Below are positions 7,299 to 15,603 of a DNA stretch of 37,585 nt, in pieces; position 1 is the first letter of the stretch; every line of letters begins with the position of its first letter. The position numbers were made by a program, and so were the translations under genes. Below the pieces are notes generated by a model. The model was given only the letters and a program-made list of their open reading frames with translations, searched no databases and had not been told where the DNA came from. Source of the DNA: Actinomycetota bacterium (GTDB lineage Bacteria > Actinomycetota > Thermoleophilia > Gaiellales > Gaiellaceae); assembly GCA_005885565.1 (NCBI GenBank), contig VAXK01000194.1:1-37585 (forward strand). Reading direction: 5' to 3'.

Positions 7299-8078
7299 CT
7301 AGAGCTCGAGCTGCTTGCCGTCCTCTGCGTATTCGCAGTCGAGCCCGGCGACCCTGTCGAGCATCTCGGCGCTCATGTGGGTGAGGACGAGCCGCTTCGC
7401 GCGGAGGTCAGGCGCGTGGCGGATCAGCGTCCGGTAGTCGAGGTGGTATGGAACCGGCCGGTCGAACGTGTACGACTCGACGACGAGCAGATCGGCGCCG
7501 TCGGCCGCCGAGCTCAGCACCGGAGTCCATTCCGTGTCGCCGGAGAACGCGAGCACGCGCCCGCCGACCTCTATGCGGAGCGCGAGCGGCGGGGCGCCGG
7601 ACGGATGGCTGACGACGTACGGCGTCACGGTGACGCGGGCGACCTCGTTCCGGCGCTCCGGCTCGAGCTCGACGATCTCAAGCGGGAAGCGCCAGTGCTC
7701 GCGCCACGCGCCCGGAAACAAGACCTCCGTCGCCTGTTGCAGGCGCTCGGCCGTGCTGGCCGGCCCCGCGATCGTCAGCGGCCTCGTTCGCCGGCTCGGT
7801 AGCTGGGCATCGAGCAGGAGGAACGGGAGCCCGCCGAAGTGATCGCCGTGCAGGTGTGAGAGCAGGACGAGCTCGACGTCGTTCGGGTCGACGCCGAGCC
7901 GGCGCATCGCTGGGAGCGCGGACGGTCCGCAGTCGACGAGGAAGCTCGCTTGGGCGCCGGCCACGTGGACGCACGCCTGGCCTCGGCCGCCGCTGCCGAA
8001 GGCGTCGCCGCTGCCGACGAACGTGACCCGAACCGGGCTCTCTACCGTCGGTCTGACATATTCGCGACTTTCTGTCAT
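7299..8078 (-). CDS. MBL-fold metallo-hydrolase (RNase Z/PhnP-like)
   Basis: A 259-aa metallo-beta-lactamase-fold enzyme. The dinuclear zinc motif HxHxDH is complete at His75-His77-Asp79-His80 ('SHLHGDH'), with 'FSGDTEW' and 'LTHMS' supplying later ligands, and 'VTFVGSGDAFGSGGRGQ' as the N-terminal strand typical of RNase Z and PhnP-type phosphodiesterases. The family hydrolyses phosphodiesters, including cyclic and nucleotide esters. It is divergent from the phosphinate operon with a shared promoter region, which makes a role in that pathway conceivable but unproven. Starts at ATG 8078 and GTG 8099 are possible; the longer one would cover the palindrome at 8084-8096. Confidence 0.88.
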   Translation of the reverse strand: MTESREYVRPTVESPVRVTFVGSGDAFGSGGRGQACVHVAGAQASFLVDCGPSALPAMRRLGVDPNDVELVLLSHLHGDHFGGLPFLLLDAQLPSRRTRPLTIAGPASTAERLQQATEVLFPGAWREHWRFPLEIVELEPERRNEVARVTVTPYVVSHPSGAPPLALRIEVGGRVLAFSGDTEWTPVLSSAADGADLLVVESYTFDRPVPYHLDYRTLIRHAPDLRAKRLVLTHMSAEMLDRVAGLDCEYAEDGKQLEL

Positions 8079-8107
8079 TATCACGTCACAGTGACGCACC
8101 TACGTCA
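8054..8107. promoter_or_regulatory. Divergent promoter region with a TGAC/GTCA operator cluster
   Basis: CGTCACAGTGACG (8084-8096) is a perfect 13-bp palindrome with a central A. Extra GTCA/TGAC half-sites lie at 8054-8057, 8074-8077 and 8104-8107. The cluster lies between, and partly into the start of, the divergent MBL gene and the first phosphinate gene. This pattern is what a dimeric regulator (for example GntR- or XRE-type) would bind. The small HTH protein at 6886 is the only nearby regulator candidate. The binding protein is inferred. Confidence 0.45.
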
Positions 8108-8118
8108 TAGGGGCGGCA

Positions 8119-9300
8119 TTGGGTAGTCCCGCACAGGTGGAGCGGCAGGCACGGCGGGAGGCTCATGCGGAGAACGGTAGTCGGACCGTTCCCGGGACAC
8201 GCGTCGTATTCGGCCCCGGCGCGACGGCGGCGCTGCCGGAGCTGGTGCGCGAGCTCGTCGCTGCAGGCCGGGCAACGATGCCGGTGCTGCTGGTCTTCGG
8301 CGCCACGTCGGCCTCTCGGCCGTGGCGCCGGCGGGTGACGCGCGAGCTCGATGGCCTCCGTCCGGACGTGGTCGAGCACGCGCGGCGTTACCCGACGGAG
8401 GAGAGCGTCGGCGCGCTCGTGGACGCCGGGCGGGCCTGCGGCGCCGGGATCGTCGTCGCCGTCGGCGGCGGGAGCGTGCTCGACGCGGCGAAGATCGCGC
8501 GGGCGCGGCTCGCGGCGGAGCGGGCCGAGGGGGCGCCCGCGCTCGTCACGGTCCCGACCACGCCGGGGACGGGCGCCGAGGTGACGCCATTCGCGACGGT
8601 GTGGGACTTCGAGCGGTCCAAGAAGGAGTCGGTCGCATCGCTCGAGGTACGCCCGACGGCCGCCGTCGTCGACCCGGAGCTGACCGCAACGATGGATCGC
8701 CGCGAGTACGGCAGCTCCGCGCTCGACGCCCTCGTGCAGGGAGTCGAGGCCGCGTGGTCGACCCGTTCGACGGCCGAGTCGATCGCGCTCGGCCTCACCG
8801 CGGCGGGGCTCGTGCGCGAGGCCTACGAGGCGGCGGTGCAGGAGCCGGAGAACCTCGGCGCCTGCACGGCGATCAGCCTCGCCGGCCTCCACTCCGGCCG
8901 CGCGATCGCGATCTCGCAGACGACCGCGTGCCATGCGATCTCGTATCCCCTCACCCTGATGACGGGGCTGCGGCACGGGCACGCCTGCAGCCTGCCGCTC
9001 GGCCAGGTGCTCGCCTACAACGCCCGTGCCGGAGACTGCATGGACGCCCGGGGGCCGGAGCACGTACGCGGCGTCGTCCGGCGGATCCTCCGCGCGCTCG
9101 GCGTGTGCGAGCCTCGGGAGGTCGAGGCGGTGCTGGAGCGCTTCCGGCGGCTCGCCGGCCTCGAGGAATGGAGCGAGGTCGAATTCGACGCCGCGTCGGT
9201 CGCGGCGCAGGCCGCGACCTACGGCCGGCTGTCCAACAACCCGCGGCGCCTGAGCCGGGAGCGGCTGCAGACGCTGCTCGAGGATCGGAGAACGAGGTGA
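8119..9300 (+). CDS. phpC: Phosphonoacetaldehyde reductase (iron-type alcohol dehydrogenase)
   Basis: A 393-aa group III (Fe-type) alcohol dehydrogenase. 'VAVGGGSVLDAAKIAR' is the NAD(P)-binding GGGS loop, 'TVPTTPGTGAEVTPFATVWD' is the family's conserved core, and metal ligands Asp203, His272 and His286 are visible. The usual second ligand His of the D-x-x-x-H motif is Gln207. In phosphinothricin and related pathways such an enzyme reduces phosphonoacetaldehyde to 2-hydroxyethylphosphonate, the substrate of the next gene's product. TTG 8119 has AGGGG 5 nt upstream; GTG 8137 is the alternative. The stop overlaps the dioxygenase GTG. The function rests on context as much as on sequence. Confidence 0.87.
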   Translation: MGSPAQVERQARREAHAENGSRTVPGTRVVFGPGATAALPELVRELVAAGRATMPVLLVFGATSASRPWRRRVTRELDGLRPDVVEHARRYPTEESVGALVDAGRACGAGIVVAVGGGSVLDAAKIARARLAAERAEGAPALVTVPTTPGTGAEVTPFATVWDFERSKKESVASLEVRPTAAVVDPELTATMDRREYGSSALDALVQGVEAAWSTRSTAESIALGLTAAGLVREAYEAAVQEPENLGACTAISLAGLHSGRAIAISQTTACHAISYPLTLMTGLRHGHACSLPLGQVLAYNARAGDCMDARGPEHVRGVVRRILRALGVCEPREVEAVLERFRRLAGLEEWSEVEFDAASVAAQAATYGRLSNNPRRLSRERLQTLLEDRRTR

Positions 9301-10676
9301 TCGTCGACTCGTACAAGCTCGCCCACTGGATGAACGTCCGCAAGGTGACGCCGGCGGACGTCGCGGAGACGGCCGACCTCGACGAGGAGCTGGTGCGCGA
9401 GCTGCTGCAGCGCGACCGCCCGACGCTCGCCGACGACCGGGCCGACCGGCTCGCCGGCGCCCTGCGCGTGAGCGGGAACCAGCTCGCCGCGAGCCCGAGG
9501 CAGGGGCTGACGGCCGTCGTCACCTCGCCCGAGGAGCTGCGCGCGTCGCGCCGGCCGATCAGGCGCGACGGCATCACCTTCTACAACTACTACTCCATGG
9601 CCGGCCCGCCCGGGCGGGTGGCGCCGGTGATCCTCGACATCCTCTGCCCGCACGACCGCCTGCCGGCGCTCAACAATGGGCACCTCGAGCCCGCGATCAC
9701 GGTCAACCTCGGCCCCGGCGACATCCACGGGCGCTGGGGCGAGGAGCTCGGCGAGGCGGAGTGGCAGGTGCTGCGGGCGAACCGCGCCGAGGACTCCTGG
9801 ATCGTCGGCGACTCCTACGTCGAGCCGTCGTACTGCCCGCACAGCTACTCGCTCGCCTCCGAGGAGCCGGCGCGCATCATCTCCTACACCTGCGAGTCGA
9901 ACCTCGCGCCGCTGTTCTCGGAGCTCAACGACTGGGGCGATCCCGCCTTCGACGCGCTCCTCCGCGACGTCGGCGACGCCGCGCCGCCCGACCTCCTGCG
10001 GAGCGCGCTCTCGCGGCGCGGGTTCGAGCCCGCCGCGGCCGCCGAGCGAAGCGGCGTCGCGCGCGACGCGCTCAAGCCCTTCCTCGAGGGCGACACCGCG
10101 GCCCTCTCGACGGCGGCGCTCCGGGCGCTCGGCGACGCTGTCGGCTTCGACTACCGCACGCTCCTCCGCGCGCCGCGGCGTCACGACGCAGTCGGGAAGA
10201 CCTCGCGCTCGATCGAGGAGAGCCGGGCGAGCGTGCGCGCCTTCCGCAGCTACACGGTCGCCTCGATGGCCTCGGCGGCGCACCTGCCGGATCTGATCGG
10301 CCTCTTCCTTTCGGTCGCGAAACCCGGTGAGCCGAGACCCGAGCTCGACCTCTGCGAGTCGAGCGAGAGCCACTACCTCGTCGTCGGCGGGGAGCCGACG
10401 CTCGCGTGGCGCGAGGCCGACGGGGGCGTCGCCGAGGCGACGCTCGCGCCCGACGCGAGCGCCTGGGTCGCGCCGTACGTCGAGCACGGCTTCGGGGGCG
10501 AGGGTGCGGTCGTCAAGCTCGGGAGCGGGAGCCACGTCGGCTACCTCGACCAGATCGAGCTGTCGAACACTTTCGCCGCCACGGCGACGCTCCGCCGCGG
10601 CCGCCGCGATGCGCTCGGCTGGGGCTACGACGTCGACGAGGCTGTCCGCGCGCAGCCGGCGGAGTCCGTCCGCTAG
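9297..10676 (+). CDS. phpD: 2-hydroxyethylphosphonate dioxygenase (HEPD)
   Basis: A 459-aa two-cupin protein with an XRE-like N-terminal helical domain, the architecture of HEPD/MpnS. Known Streptomyces viridochromogenes HEPD residues occur here at the same numbers: Lys16, Arg90, Tyr98 and Asn126 (phosphonate contacts), His129, Glu176 and His182 (iron facial triad) and Ser196. Signature segments are 'KLAHWMN', 'FYNYY', 'LPALNNGHLEP' and 'GDSYVEPSYCPHSYSL'. The enzyme cleaves the C-C bond of 2-hydroxyethylphosphonate with O2, giving hydroxymethylphosphonate and formate. Glu at 176 favours HEPD over methylphosphonate synthase, which lacks that carboxylate ligand. It is coupled by a GTGA overlap to phpC. 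Confidence 0.95.
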   Translation: MIVDSYKLAHWMNVRKVTPADVAETADLDEELVRELLQRDRPTLADDRADRLAGALRVSGNQLAASPRQGLTAVVTSPEELRASRRPIRRDGITFYNYYSMAGPPGRVAPVILDILCPHDRLPALNNGHLEPAITVNLGPGDIHGRWGEELGEAEWQVLRANRAEDSWIVGDSYVEPSYCPHSYSLASEEPARIISYTCESNLAPLFSELNDWGDPAFDALLRDVGDAAPPDLLRSALSRRGFEPAAAAERSGVARDALKPFLEGDTAALSTAALRALGDAVGFDYRTLLRAPRRHDAVGKTSRSIEESRASVRAFRSYTVASMASAAHLPDLIGLFLSVAKPGEPRPELDLCESSESHYLVVGGEPTLAWREADGGVAEATLAPDASAWVAPYVEHGFGGEGAVVKLGSGSHVGYLDQIELSNTFAATATLRRGRRDALGWGYDVDEAVRAQPAESVR

Positions 10677-10678
10677 TC

Positions 10679-11692
10679 GTGCGGGTCGTCTATACGGATC
10701 CGAACTGGGCGCTGGACGGCGAGGGGCTCGTCTCCCGGTCGCGCGCGGAGATCGAGCGGGAGATCTACGGGGACGACACCGCCTTCGACCTCGGCATCCG
10801 CGAGAACGGCCGCTTCGTCACGGAGGGCAGCCGCTTCCTCGACTACGTCGCGGAGGCGGACGCCGTCGTCGTCTACCGCTGCGACGTCACGCCCGAGCTG
10901 CTCGAGCGCGCGGGCCCCGACTGCAAGGTCGTCGCCCGCCAGGGGGTCGGGCTCGACAACTTCCGGCCCGAGCTACTGCGGGAGCGGGGCGTCTACGGAT
11001 TCCACGTCCCCGACTACTGCGGCGACGAGGTCAGCACGCACGCGGCTGCGCTCTTGCTGGCGCTCGAGCGCGGCGTGTGCGTCCAGCACGCTCTCACGCG
11101 GGCGAACCGCTGGGACCCGGCCGGCGGCGGCGTGCCACGCCGGACCTCCTCGCGCACGCTCGGCATCGTCGGCTTCGGCCGCATCGGCTGCGCCACGAGC
11201 CGGAAGCTCCAGCCCTTCTACGCATCCGTCGTTGCCCACGACCCCTACGTGTCGAGCGACCTGATGGCGAGCTTCGGCGTCCGCAAGTGCGGCGAGCTCG
11301 AGGAGCTGCTCCGCTCCGCCGACGCGATCGTCCTCCTCGCGCAGTTGACGCCGGAGACGCAGGAGCTCGTGAACGAGGAGACCCTCGCCGCGACGAAGCC
11401 CGGCGCCCTGCTCGTGAACGCGGCTCGCGGCGGGCTCGTCGACTCGGCCGCCGTGCTCGAGGCCCTTCGCTCGGGCCGCCTCGGAGGCTTCGCCTCGGAC
11501 GTCTTCTCGCCCGAGGACCCGAACGCGACGCCGGAAGGGCGGGAGCTCCTCGCGCGCGACGACGTCGTCGTCACCGCGCACCGCGCGTTTCTCTCGGTGG
11601 AGTCGGAGCTCGTCCTGCGCAGGCGGGTCGCGGAGGGCGTGGCGCACGTGCTCCGCCGCGGCGAGCCGCCGCCGTTCGGGAGGGTGGCGTGA
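10679..11692 (+). CDS. phpE: D-2-hydroxyacid dehydrogenase family; hydroxymethylphosphonate dehydrogenase
   Basis: A 337-aa NAD-dependent D-isomer 2-hydroxyacid dehydrogenase (3-phosphoglycerate dehydrogenase/CtBP type). The dinucleotide loop is 'LGIVGFGRIG'. Catalytic Arg250 ('NAARGG'), Glu279 ('DVFSPED') and His301 ('VTAHRAF') are all present. PhpE in the phosphinothricin pathway belongs to this family and oxidises hydroxymethylphosphonate, made by HEPD, towards phosphonoformate; the position immediately after phpD supports the same job. The start is GTG 10679, 2 bp after the phpD stop, and the stop overlaps the PEP mutase start. Confidence 0.88.
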   Translation: MRVVYTDPNWALDGEGLVSRSRAEIEREIYGDDTAFDLGIRENGRFVTEGSRFLDYVAEADAVVVYRCDVTPELLERAGPDCKVVARQGVGLDNFRPELLRERGVYGFHVPDYCGDEVSTHAAALLLALERGVCVQHALTRANRWDPAGGGVPRRTSSRTLGIVGFGRIGCATSRKLQPFYASVVAHDPYVSSDLMASFGVRKCGELEELLRSADAIVLLAQLTPETQELVNEETLAATKPGALLVNAARGGLVDSAAVLEALRSGRLGGFASDVFSPEDPNATPEGRELLARDDVVVTAHRAFLSVESELVLRRRVAEGVAHVLRRGEPPPFGRVA

Positions 11693-12588
11693 CGAGCGCG
11701 GCCCGCTTCCGCCAGCTCCTCGAGGGGCCCGAGCTCGTCTTCCTGATGGAGGCGCACGACGGTCTGTCGGCGCGGATCGCCGAGGTGGAGGGCTTCGAGG
11801 CGATCTGGGCGTCCGGCTTCTCCGTCTCGACGGCGCTCGGCCTCCGCGACAACGAGGAGGCGTCGTGGTCGCAGCTCCTCTTCGTGGTGGAGTGCATGGT
11901 CGAGGCCGCGTCGATCCCGGTCCTCGTCGACGGGGACACCGGCCACGGCAACTTCAACACCGCCCGCCGCTTCCTCCGCAGGGCGGAGCAGCTCGGAGCG
12001 GCCGGAGTCTGCTTCGAGGACAAGGTCTTCCCGAAGCTCAACTCCTTCGTGGGCGACGACCACGACCTCGTGGACGTCGACGAGTTCTGCGGCAAGATCG
12101 AGGCCTGCAAGGCGGCGCAGGAGGACGAGTCGTTCTGCGTCGTCGCCCGCACCGAGGCGCTGATCGCCGGTCGCGGCTTGGACGAGGCGCTCGAGCGGGC
12201 GGAGGCCTACCGGCAGGCCGGCGCCGACGCGATCTTCATCCACTCCCGGCAGCGCGACGCGCGCGAGGTGACGGCGTTCGCGCGCGCCTGGGCTGGCCGC
12301 CTGCCGGTGGTGATCGCGCCCACGACGTACGCGGGAACACCCGCTGACGTCTTCCGGCGGAACCGGATCTCGGCTGTGATCTGGGGCAACCAGAGCATGC
12401 GCGCGGCGGTCACGGCGATGCGCCGCGCCTGCCGGGAGATTCACGTTCGGGAGACCGCCTCGTGCGTCGACGTCGACCTCGCGCCGCTCGACGAGGTCTT
12501 CGAGCTCCTGCGCTACGACGAGCTCGCCGAGTCCGAGCGGCGGTTCGCGTCGCCCGACCGCTACGCCGCGGTGCGCTCCGGCCGATGA
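11689..12588 (+). CDS. pepM: Phosphoenolpyruvate phosphomutase
   Basis: A 299-aa (beta/alpha)8 enzyme of the PEP mutase/isocitrate lyase superfamily. The diagnostic EDKxxxxxNS motif of true PEP mutases is exact: Glu110-Asp111-Lys112 ... Asn118-Ser119. Other landmarks are 'ASGFSVS' (42-48), 'DGDTGHGN' (81-88), 'ARTEALIAG' and 'WGNQSMRAA'. It rearranges phosphoenolpyruvate to phosphonopyruvate, forming the C-P bond that starts almost all phosphonate biosynthesis. It is coupled by 4-bp overlaps to phpE and to the decarboxylase gene. This gene is the firmest single marker of the cluster. Confidence 0.96.
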   Translation: MTSAARFRQLLEGPELVFLMEAHDGLSARIAEVEGFEAIWASGFSVSTALGLRDNEEASWSQLLFVVECMVEAASIPVLVDGDTGHGNFNTARRFLRRAEQLGAAGVCFEDKVFPKLNSFVGDDHDLVDVDEFCGKIEACKAAQEDESFCVVARTEALIAGRGLDEALERAEAYRQAGADAIFIHSRQRDAREVTAFARAWAGRLPVVIAPTTYAGTPADVFRRNRISAVIWGNQSMRAAVTAMRRACREIHVRETASCVDVDLAPLDEVFELLRYDELAESERRFASPDRYAAVRSGR

Positions 12589-13760
12589 TTGCCGGCGATC
12601 GTGTCTTCGACGCTTTCCGCGCCGGCGGCGTCTCGCTCGTCACCGGCGTCCCGTGCTCGTACCTGAACGGGGTCATCGGCGCGGCGATCGCCGCGCCCGG
12701 CGCCCGCTACCTCGTCGCGACGAGCGAGGGAGAAGCCGTCGGCATCGCGATCGGGACTTGGCTCGGCGGCGGATCGCCGCTCGTCCTCGCCCAGAACTCG
12801 GGCCTCGGGAACATGGTCAACCCGCTGAGCTCGCTCGCGCACCCCTGCCGCACGCCGTTTCCGATCCTCTGCAGCTGGCGCGGCCACCCCGACGCGCCGG
12901 ACGAGCCCCAGCACGAGCTGATGGGCGCGATCGCGCCCAGGCTGCTGGCGCTGCTTCAGATCGAGAGCGCCACGCTGCCGCGCCGCGAGGCGGAGCTCGA
13001 GTCACTCGTCGAGCGGGCGCACGAGACCATGGCGCGGCGGCAGCTTCCGTTCTGCGTGCTCGTCGAGCCGGGCAGCATCCGCGACGCGCCGGTCGGCGAG
13101 CCGGAGCCGCCGCCGCGGCTGCGCGGGAGGCTCTTCCGCCTCGGCGGCGAGCGGACGCTCGCGCGGATCGAGGCGATCGAGCGCGTCCTCGCCGCCGACG
13201 GCGAGGCGGCGATCGTGGCCACGACAGGGAAGACGGGGCGGGAGCTCTCGACGCTGGGCGACCGGCGCCAGCACTTCTACCAGGTGGGCGCAATGGGCTG
13301 CGCGAGCGCGGTCGGCCTCGGCGTCGCGCTCCGGACGACGAAGCGGGTCGTCGTGCTCGACGGCGACGGAGCCGCGCTCATGAAGCTCGGCAACATGGCG
13401 ACCGTCGGCGCTGCGGCTGCGGCGAACCTCGTCCACGTCCTGCTCGACAACGGCGTCCACGACTCAACCGGCGGCCAGCGCACGTCCGCAGCCACCGTGA
13501 GCTTCGCCGACGTCGCGATCGCGTGCGGGTATCGCTCCGCCGTCTCGTGCGCCGAGCCGCGCGACTTCGAGGACGCGCTCGCCTCGACGAGCGGCGAGGA
13601 CGGGCCGCACCTCGTCCACGTCCGGATCAAGCCGGGCTCGCTCGAGCCGCTCCGGCGGCCGGAAGTGCATCCGGCCGACTTCGCGCGGCGCTTCCGCGAG
13701 TTCGTCACCGAGGCGCCGGCCGTGGAGCGCGTCCCTTCGACCGCGGGAGCGCGGGCGTGA
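12585..13760 (+). CDS. ppd: Phosphonopyruvate decarboxylase
   Basis: A 391-aa thiamine-diphosphate enzyme in one chain, with the PYR domain first ('GVPCSYLNGVI', 'ATSEGEAVGIAIGTWLGG', with the catalytic Glu) and the PP domain second. The ThDP/Mg motif is Gly260-Asp261-Gly262 ... Asp288-Asn289 followed by 'GVHDSTGGQ', characteristic of Ppd. It decarboxylates phosphonopyruvate to phosphonoacetaldehyde, which pulls the unfavourable PEP mutase equilibrium forward. The ATG overlaps the pepM stop. The usual pepM-ppd pairing and the normal length make this assignment secure. Confidence 0.95.
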   Translation: MIAGDRVFDAFRAGGVSLVTGVPCSYLNGVIGAAIAAPGARYLVATSEGEAVGIAIGTWLGGGSPLVLAQNSGLGNMVNPLSSLAHPCRTPFPILCSWRGHPDAPDEPQHELMGAIAPRLLALLQIESATLPRREAELESLVERAHETMARRQLPFCVLVEPGSIRDAPVGEPEPPPRLRGRLFRLGGERTLARIEAIERVLAADGEAAIVATTGKTGRELSTLGDRRQHFYQVGAMGCASAVGLGVALRTTKRVVVLDGDGAALMKLGNMATVGAAAAANLVHVLLDNGVHDSTGGQRTSAATVSFADVAIACGYRSAVSCAEPRDFEDALASTSGEDGPHLVHVRIKPGSLEPLRRPEVHPADFARRFREFVTEAPAVERVPSTAGARA

Positions 13761-14314
13761 CGCCCTGCGTCGAGACGGCCGTCATCCACGGCCGCTTCCA
13801 GCCGCTCCATCTCGGCCACCTCGAGTACCTGCTCGCGGGCAAGGAGACGTGCGAGACGCTCGTCGTCGGGATCACGAACCCCGATCCGACGCTGACCGTG
13901 GCCGAGTCGACGAACCCTGCGCGCGGTCTGCCCGAGGCAAACCCCTTCACCTACTACGAGCGCTACCTGATGGTCGAGTCGGCGCTCGTGGAGAGCGGCG
14001 TCCCGCGCGAAAGCTTCCGCATCGTGCCGTTCCCGCATGGACTGCCCGAGCGCCTCTTCCACTACGCGCCGCGGGACGCGCTCTACCTGCTGACGATCTA
14101 CGACGAGTGGGGCGAGACGAAGCTGCGGCGGTTCGAGAAGCTCGGCCTCGCCACGCACGTGCTCTGGCGCCGGAAGGACAAGCTGACGAGCGGCGCCGAG
14201 GTACGAGGGCTCGTCGCGAGCGGCGGGCGCTGGGAGCACCTGGTGCCGGCCGCCGTGGCGAGCGTCATCCGCGGGCGCGAGCCCGCCGAGCGACCTCTAT
14301 CTCCGGTCGGCTGA
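13757..14314 (+). CDS. phpF: Phosphonoformate cytidylyltransferase (NMN-adenylyltransferase-like)
   Basis: A 185-aa nucleotidyltransferase of the NadM/NMN adenylyltransferase family. The (H/T)xGH motif is His18-Leu-Gly-His21 within 'HGRFQPLHLGH', and the C-terminal 'TSGAEVRGLV' matches the second phosphate-binding motif. In primary metabolism the family adenylates NMN. In the phosphinothricin pathway the homologue PhpF joins CTP and phosphonoformate to give CMP-5'-phosphonoformate. Placement between ppd and the phosphoglycerate-mutase and enolase homologues, in an operon that makes phosphonoformate, supports the pathway role. GTGA overlap with ppd. Confidence 0.88.
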   Translation: MTPCVETAVIHGRFQPLHLGHLEYLLAGKETCETLVVGITNPDPTLTVAESTNPARGLPEANPFTYYERYLMVESALVESGVPRESFRIVPFPHGLPERLFHYAPRDALYLLTIYDEWGETKLRRFEKLGLATHVLWRRKDKLTSGAEVRGLVASGGRWEHLVPAAVASVIRGREPAERPLSPVG

Positions 14315-14319
14315 TCGTC

Positions 14320-15603
14320 GTGGGCGACGGGAAGATCCTCATCGTCATCCTCTGCGGCGCGGGCGACCGCCCGATCCCCGAGCTCGGCGGGCGCACGCCG
14401 CTCGAGCACGCCCGCACCCGCCACCTCGACGCCCTCGCGAGGCGCGGCGCCACCGGACTCGTCACCGTGATCGACGACGTCGTCGCCCCTGAGTCGGATT
14501 CGGGCGCGATGGCGCTCCTCGGCTACGACCCGCTCGTCTACTACACCGGGCGGGGGCCGCTCGAGGGGCTGGGCATGGGCTTCTGGGACGCGTCGCAGAG
14601 CTGCGTCGCCTTCCGGATCAACTTCGGAAGCTGCGACCGCGCCTCCGGCAGGCTCGACCGGCGGACCGCCCGCGACCTCGCCGACGACGAGCTCCAGGCG
14701 CTCGCGCGCGAGGTGCGGGCCGAGGTGACACTCGCCGACTTTCCCGGCGTCTCCTACGAGCTCGTCGCCTTCGGCCGCCACCGCGGCATCCTCTGCCTCA
14801 AGAGCTCCGACCGGGAGCTCTCCGGCAACGTCTCGAACACCGATCCCGGATTTCGCAAGCTGCGCGGCTTCGGCGTGCCGAACCAGGACTTCCGGCCCGA
14901 GCCGGCGCCGTGCGTGCCGCTCGAGGATGGCGAGGCGGCCGCGCTGACGGCGCGCGTCGTCAACGCCTTCGTCGCCGAGAGCTCCGGCGTCCTCGAGCGC
15001 AGCGACGTGAACGCGGCCCGTGTCGAGGCGGGGAGGCTGCCGGCGAACGTCATCCTCTTCCGCGACGGCGGCCACGAGCTGCCGGAGCTCGGGGACTTCT
15101 CCGGGCTGACCGGCCGCACGCTGGCGCTCTACGGCCAGGTCCCGGCGGAGCGTGGCCTCTGTCGCCTGATCGGCGGCCGGTTCGTCGAGACGCGCCCGCA
15201 CGACGGGCAGAGCGACGAGGCGTTCTACCGCGAGACCGCCTTCCGCGCGGCCGCCGACCCGGCCGATGTCGTGCTCGTCCACCTGAAAGGTGCCGACGAG
15301 CCCGGCCACGACGACCAGCCGCTCGAGAAGGCGGGGGCGATCGAGGCGATCGACGACTGCTTCGTCGGCGCGCTCGTCGAGGCGGCGGGGGCGCAGGACA
15401 CGGTCGTCGTCACCGGCGACCACGCGACGCCTTGCGGCCTGGGGATCCACGTTCCCGACCCGGTGCCGACGGCGGTCGCGGGGCCGCGCGTGCCGAGGGA
15501 CGAGAGCGTCGGCTTCTCCGAGGCCGAGGCCGCCCGCGGCGCGCTTCCGGTCGAGCGCGCGGCCGAGCTCCTGCCGTACCTGATCGGCGAGGCAAGGCGA
15601 TGA
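14320..15603 (+). CDS. phpH: Cofactor-independent phosphoglycerate mutase homologue (archaeal ApgM type)
   Basis: A 427-aa alkaline-phosphatase-superfamily enzyme. The nucleophile region 'PESDSGAMALLGYDP' (Ser59 in the position of the family's Ser-Asp), 'GRGPLEGLG', 'CLKSSDRELSGNVSNTDP', 'HLKGADEPGHD' and 'TGDHATPC' are all present, so the metal centre and nucleophile look intact. Archaeal-type iPGMs interconvert 2- and 3-phosphoglycerate. In the phosphinothricin route a member acts with the enolase homologue to turn CMP-phosphonoformate plus a phosphoglycerate unit into carboxyphosphonoenolpyruvate. The GTG start is 5 bp after phpF, and the stop overlaps the enolase-like ATG. The exact reaction is inferred from the known pathway. 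Confidence 0.87.
   Translation: MGDGKILIVILCGAGDRPIPELGGRTPLEHARTRHLDALARRGATGLVTVIDDVVAPESDSGAMALLGYDPLVYYTGRGPLEGLGMGFWDASQSCVAFRINFGSCDRASGRLDRRTARDLADDELQALAREVRAEVTLADFPGVSYELVAFGRHRGILCLKSSDRELSGNVSNTDPGFRKLRGFGVPNQDFRPEPAPCVPLEDGEAAALTARVVNAFVAESSGVLERSDVNAARVEAGRLPANVILFRDGGHELPELGDFSGLTGRTLALYGQVPAERGLCRLIGGRFVETRPHDGQSDEAFYRETAFRAAADPADVVLVHLKGADEPGHDDQPLEKAGAIEAIDDCFVGALVEAAGAQDTVVVTGDHATPCGLGIHVPDPVPTAVAGPRVPRDESVGFSEAEAARGALPVERAAELLPYLIGEARR

Noticed and set aside
9297..10676. Methylphosphonate synthase (MpnS) instead of HEPD
   Set aside because: The Glu metal ligand at 176 is retained and all HEPD residues match by number. The next gene is a PhpE-type dehydrogenase, which needs hydroxymethylphosphonate.
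14098..15450. A 450-codon open frame on the minus strand opposite the iPGM gene
   Set aside because: High G+C makes long antisense frames common. The composition is Arg/Ala/Glu-rich without domain motifs, while the plus strand carries clear iPGM signatures.
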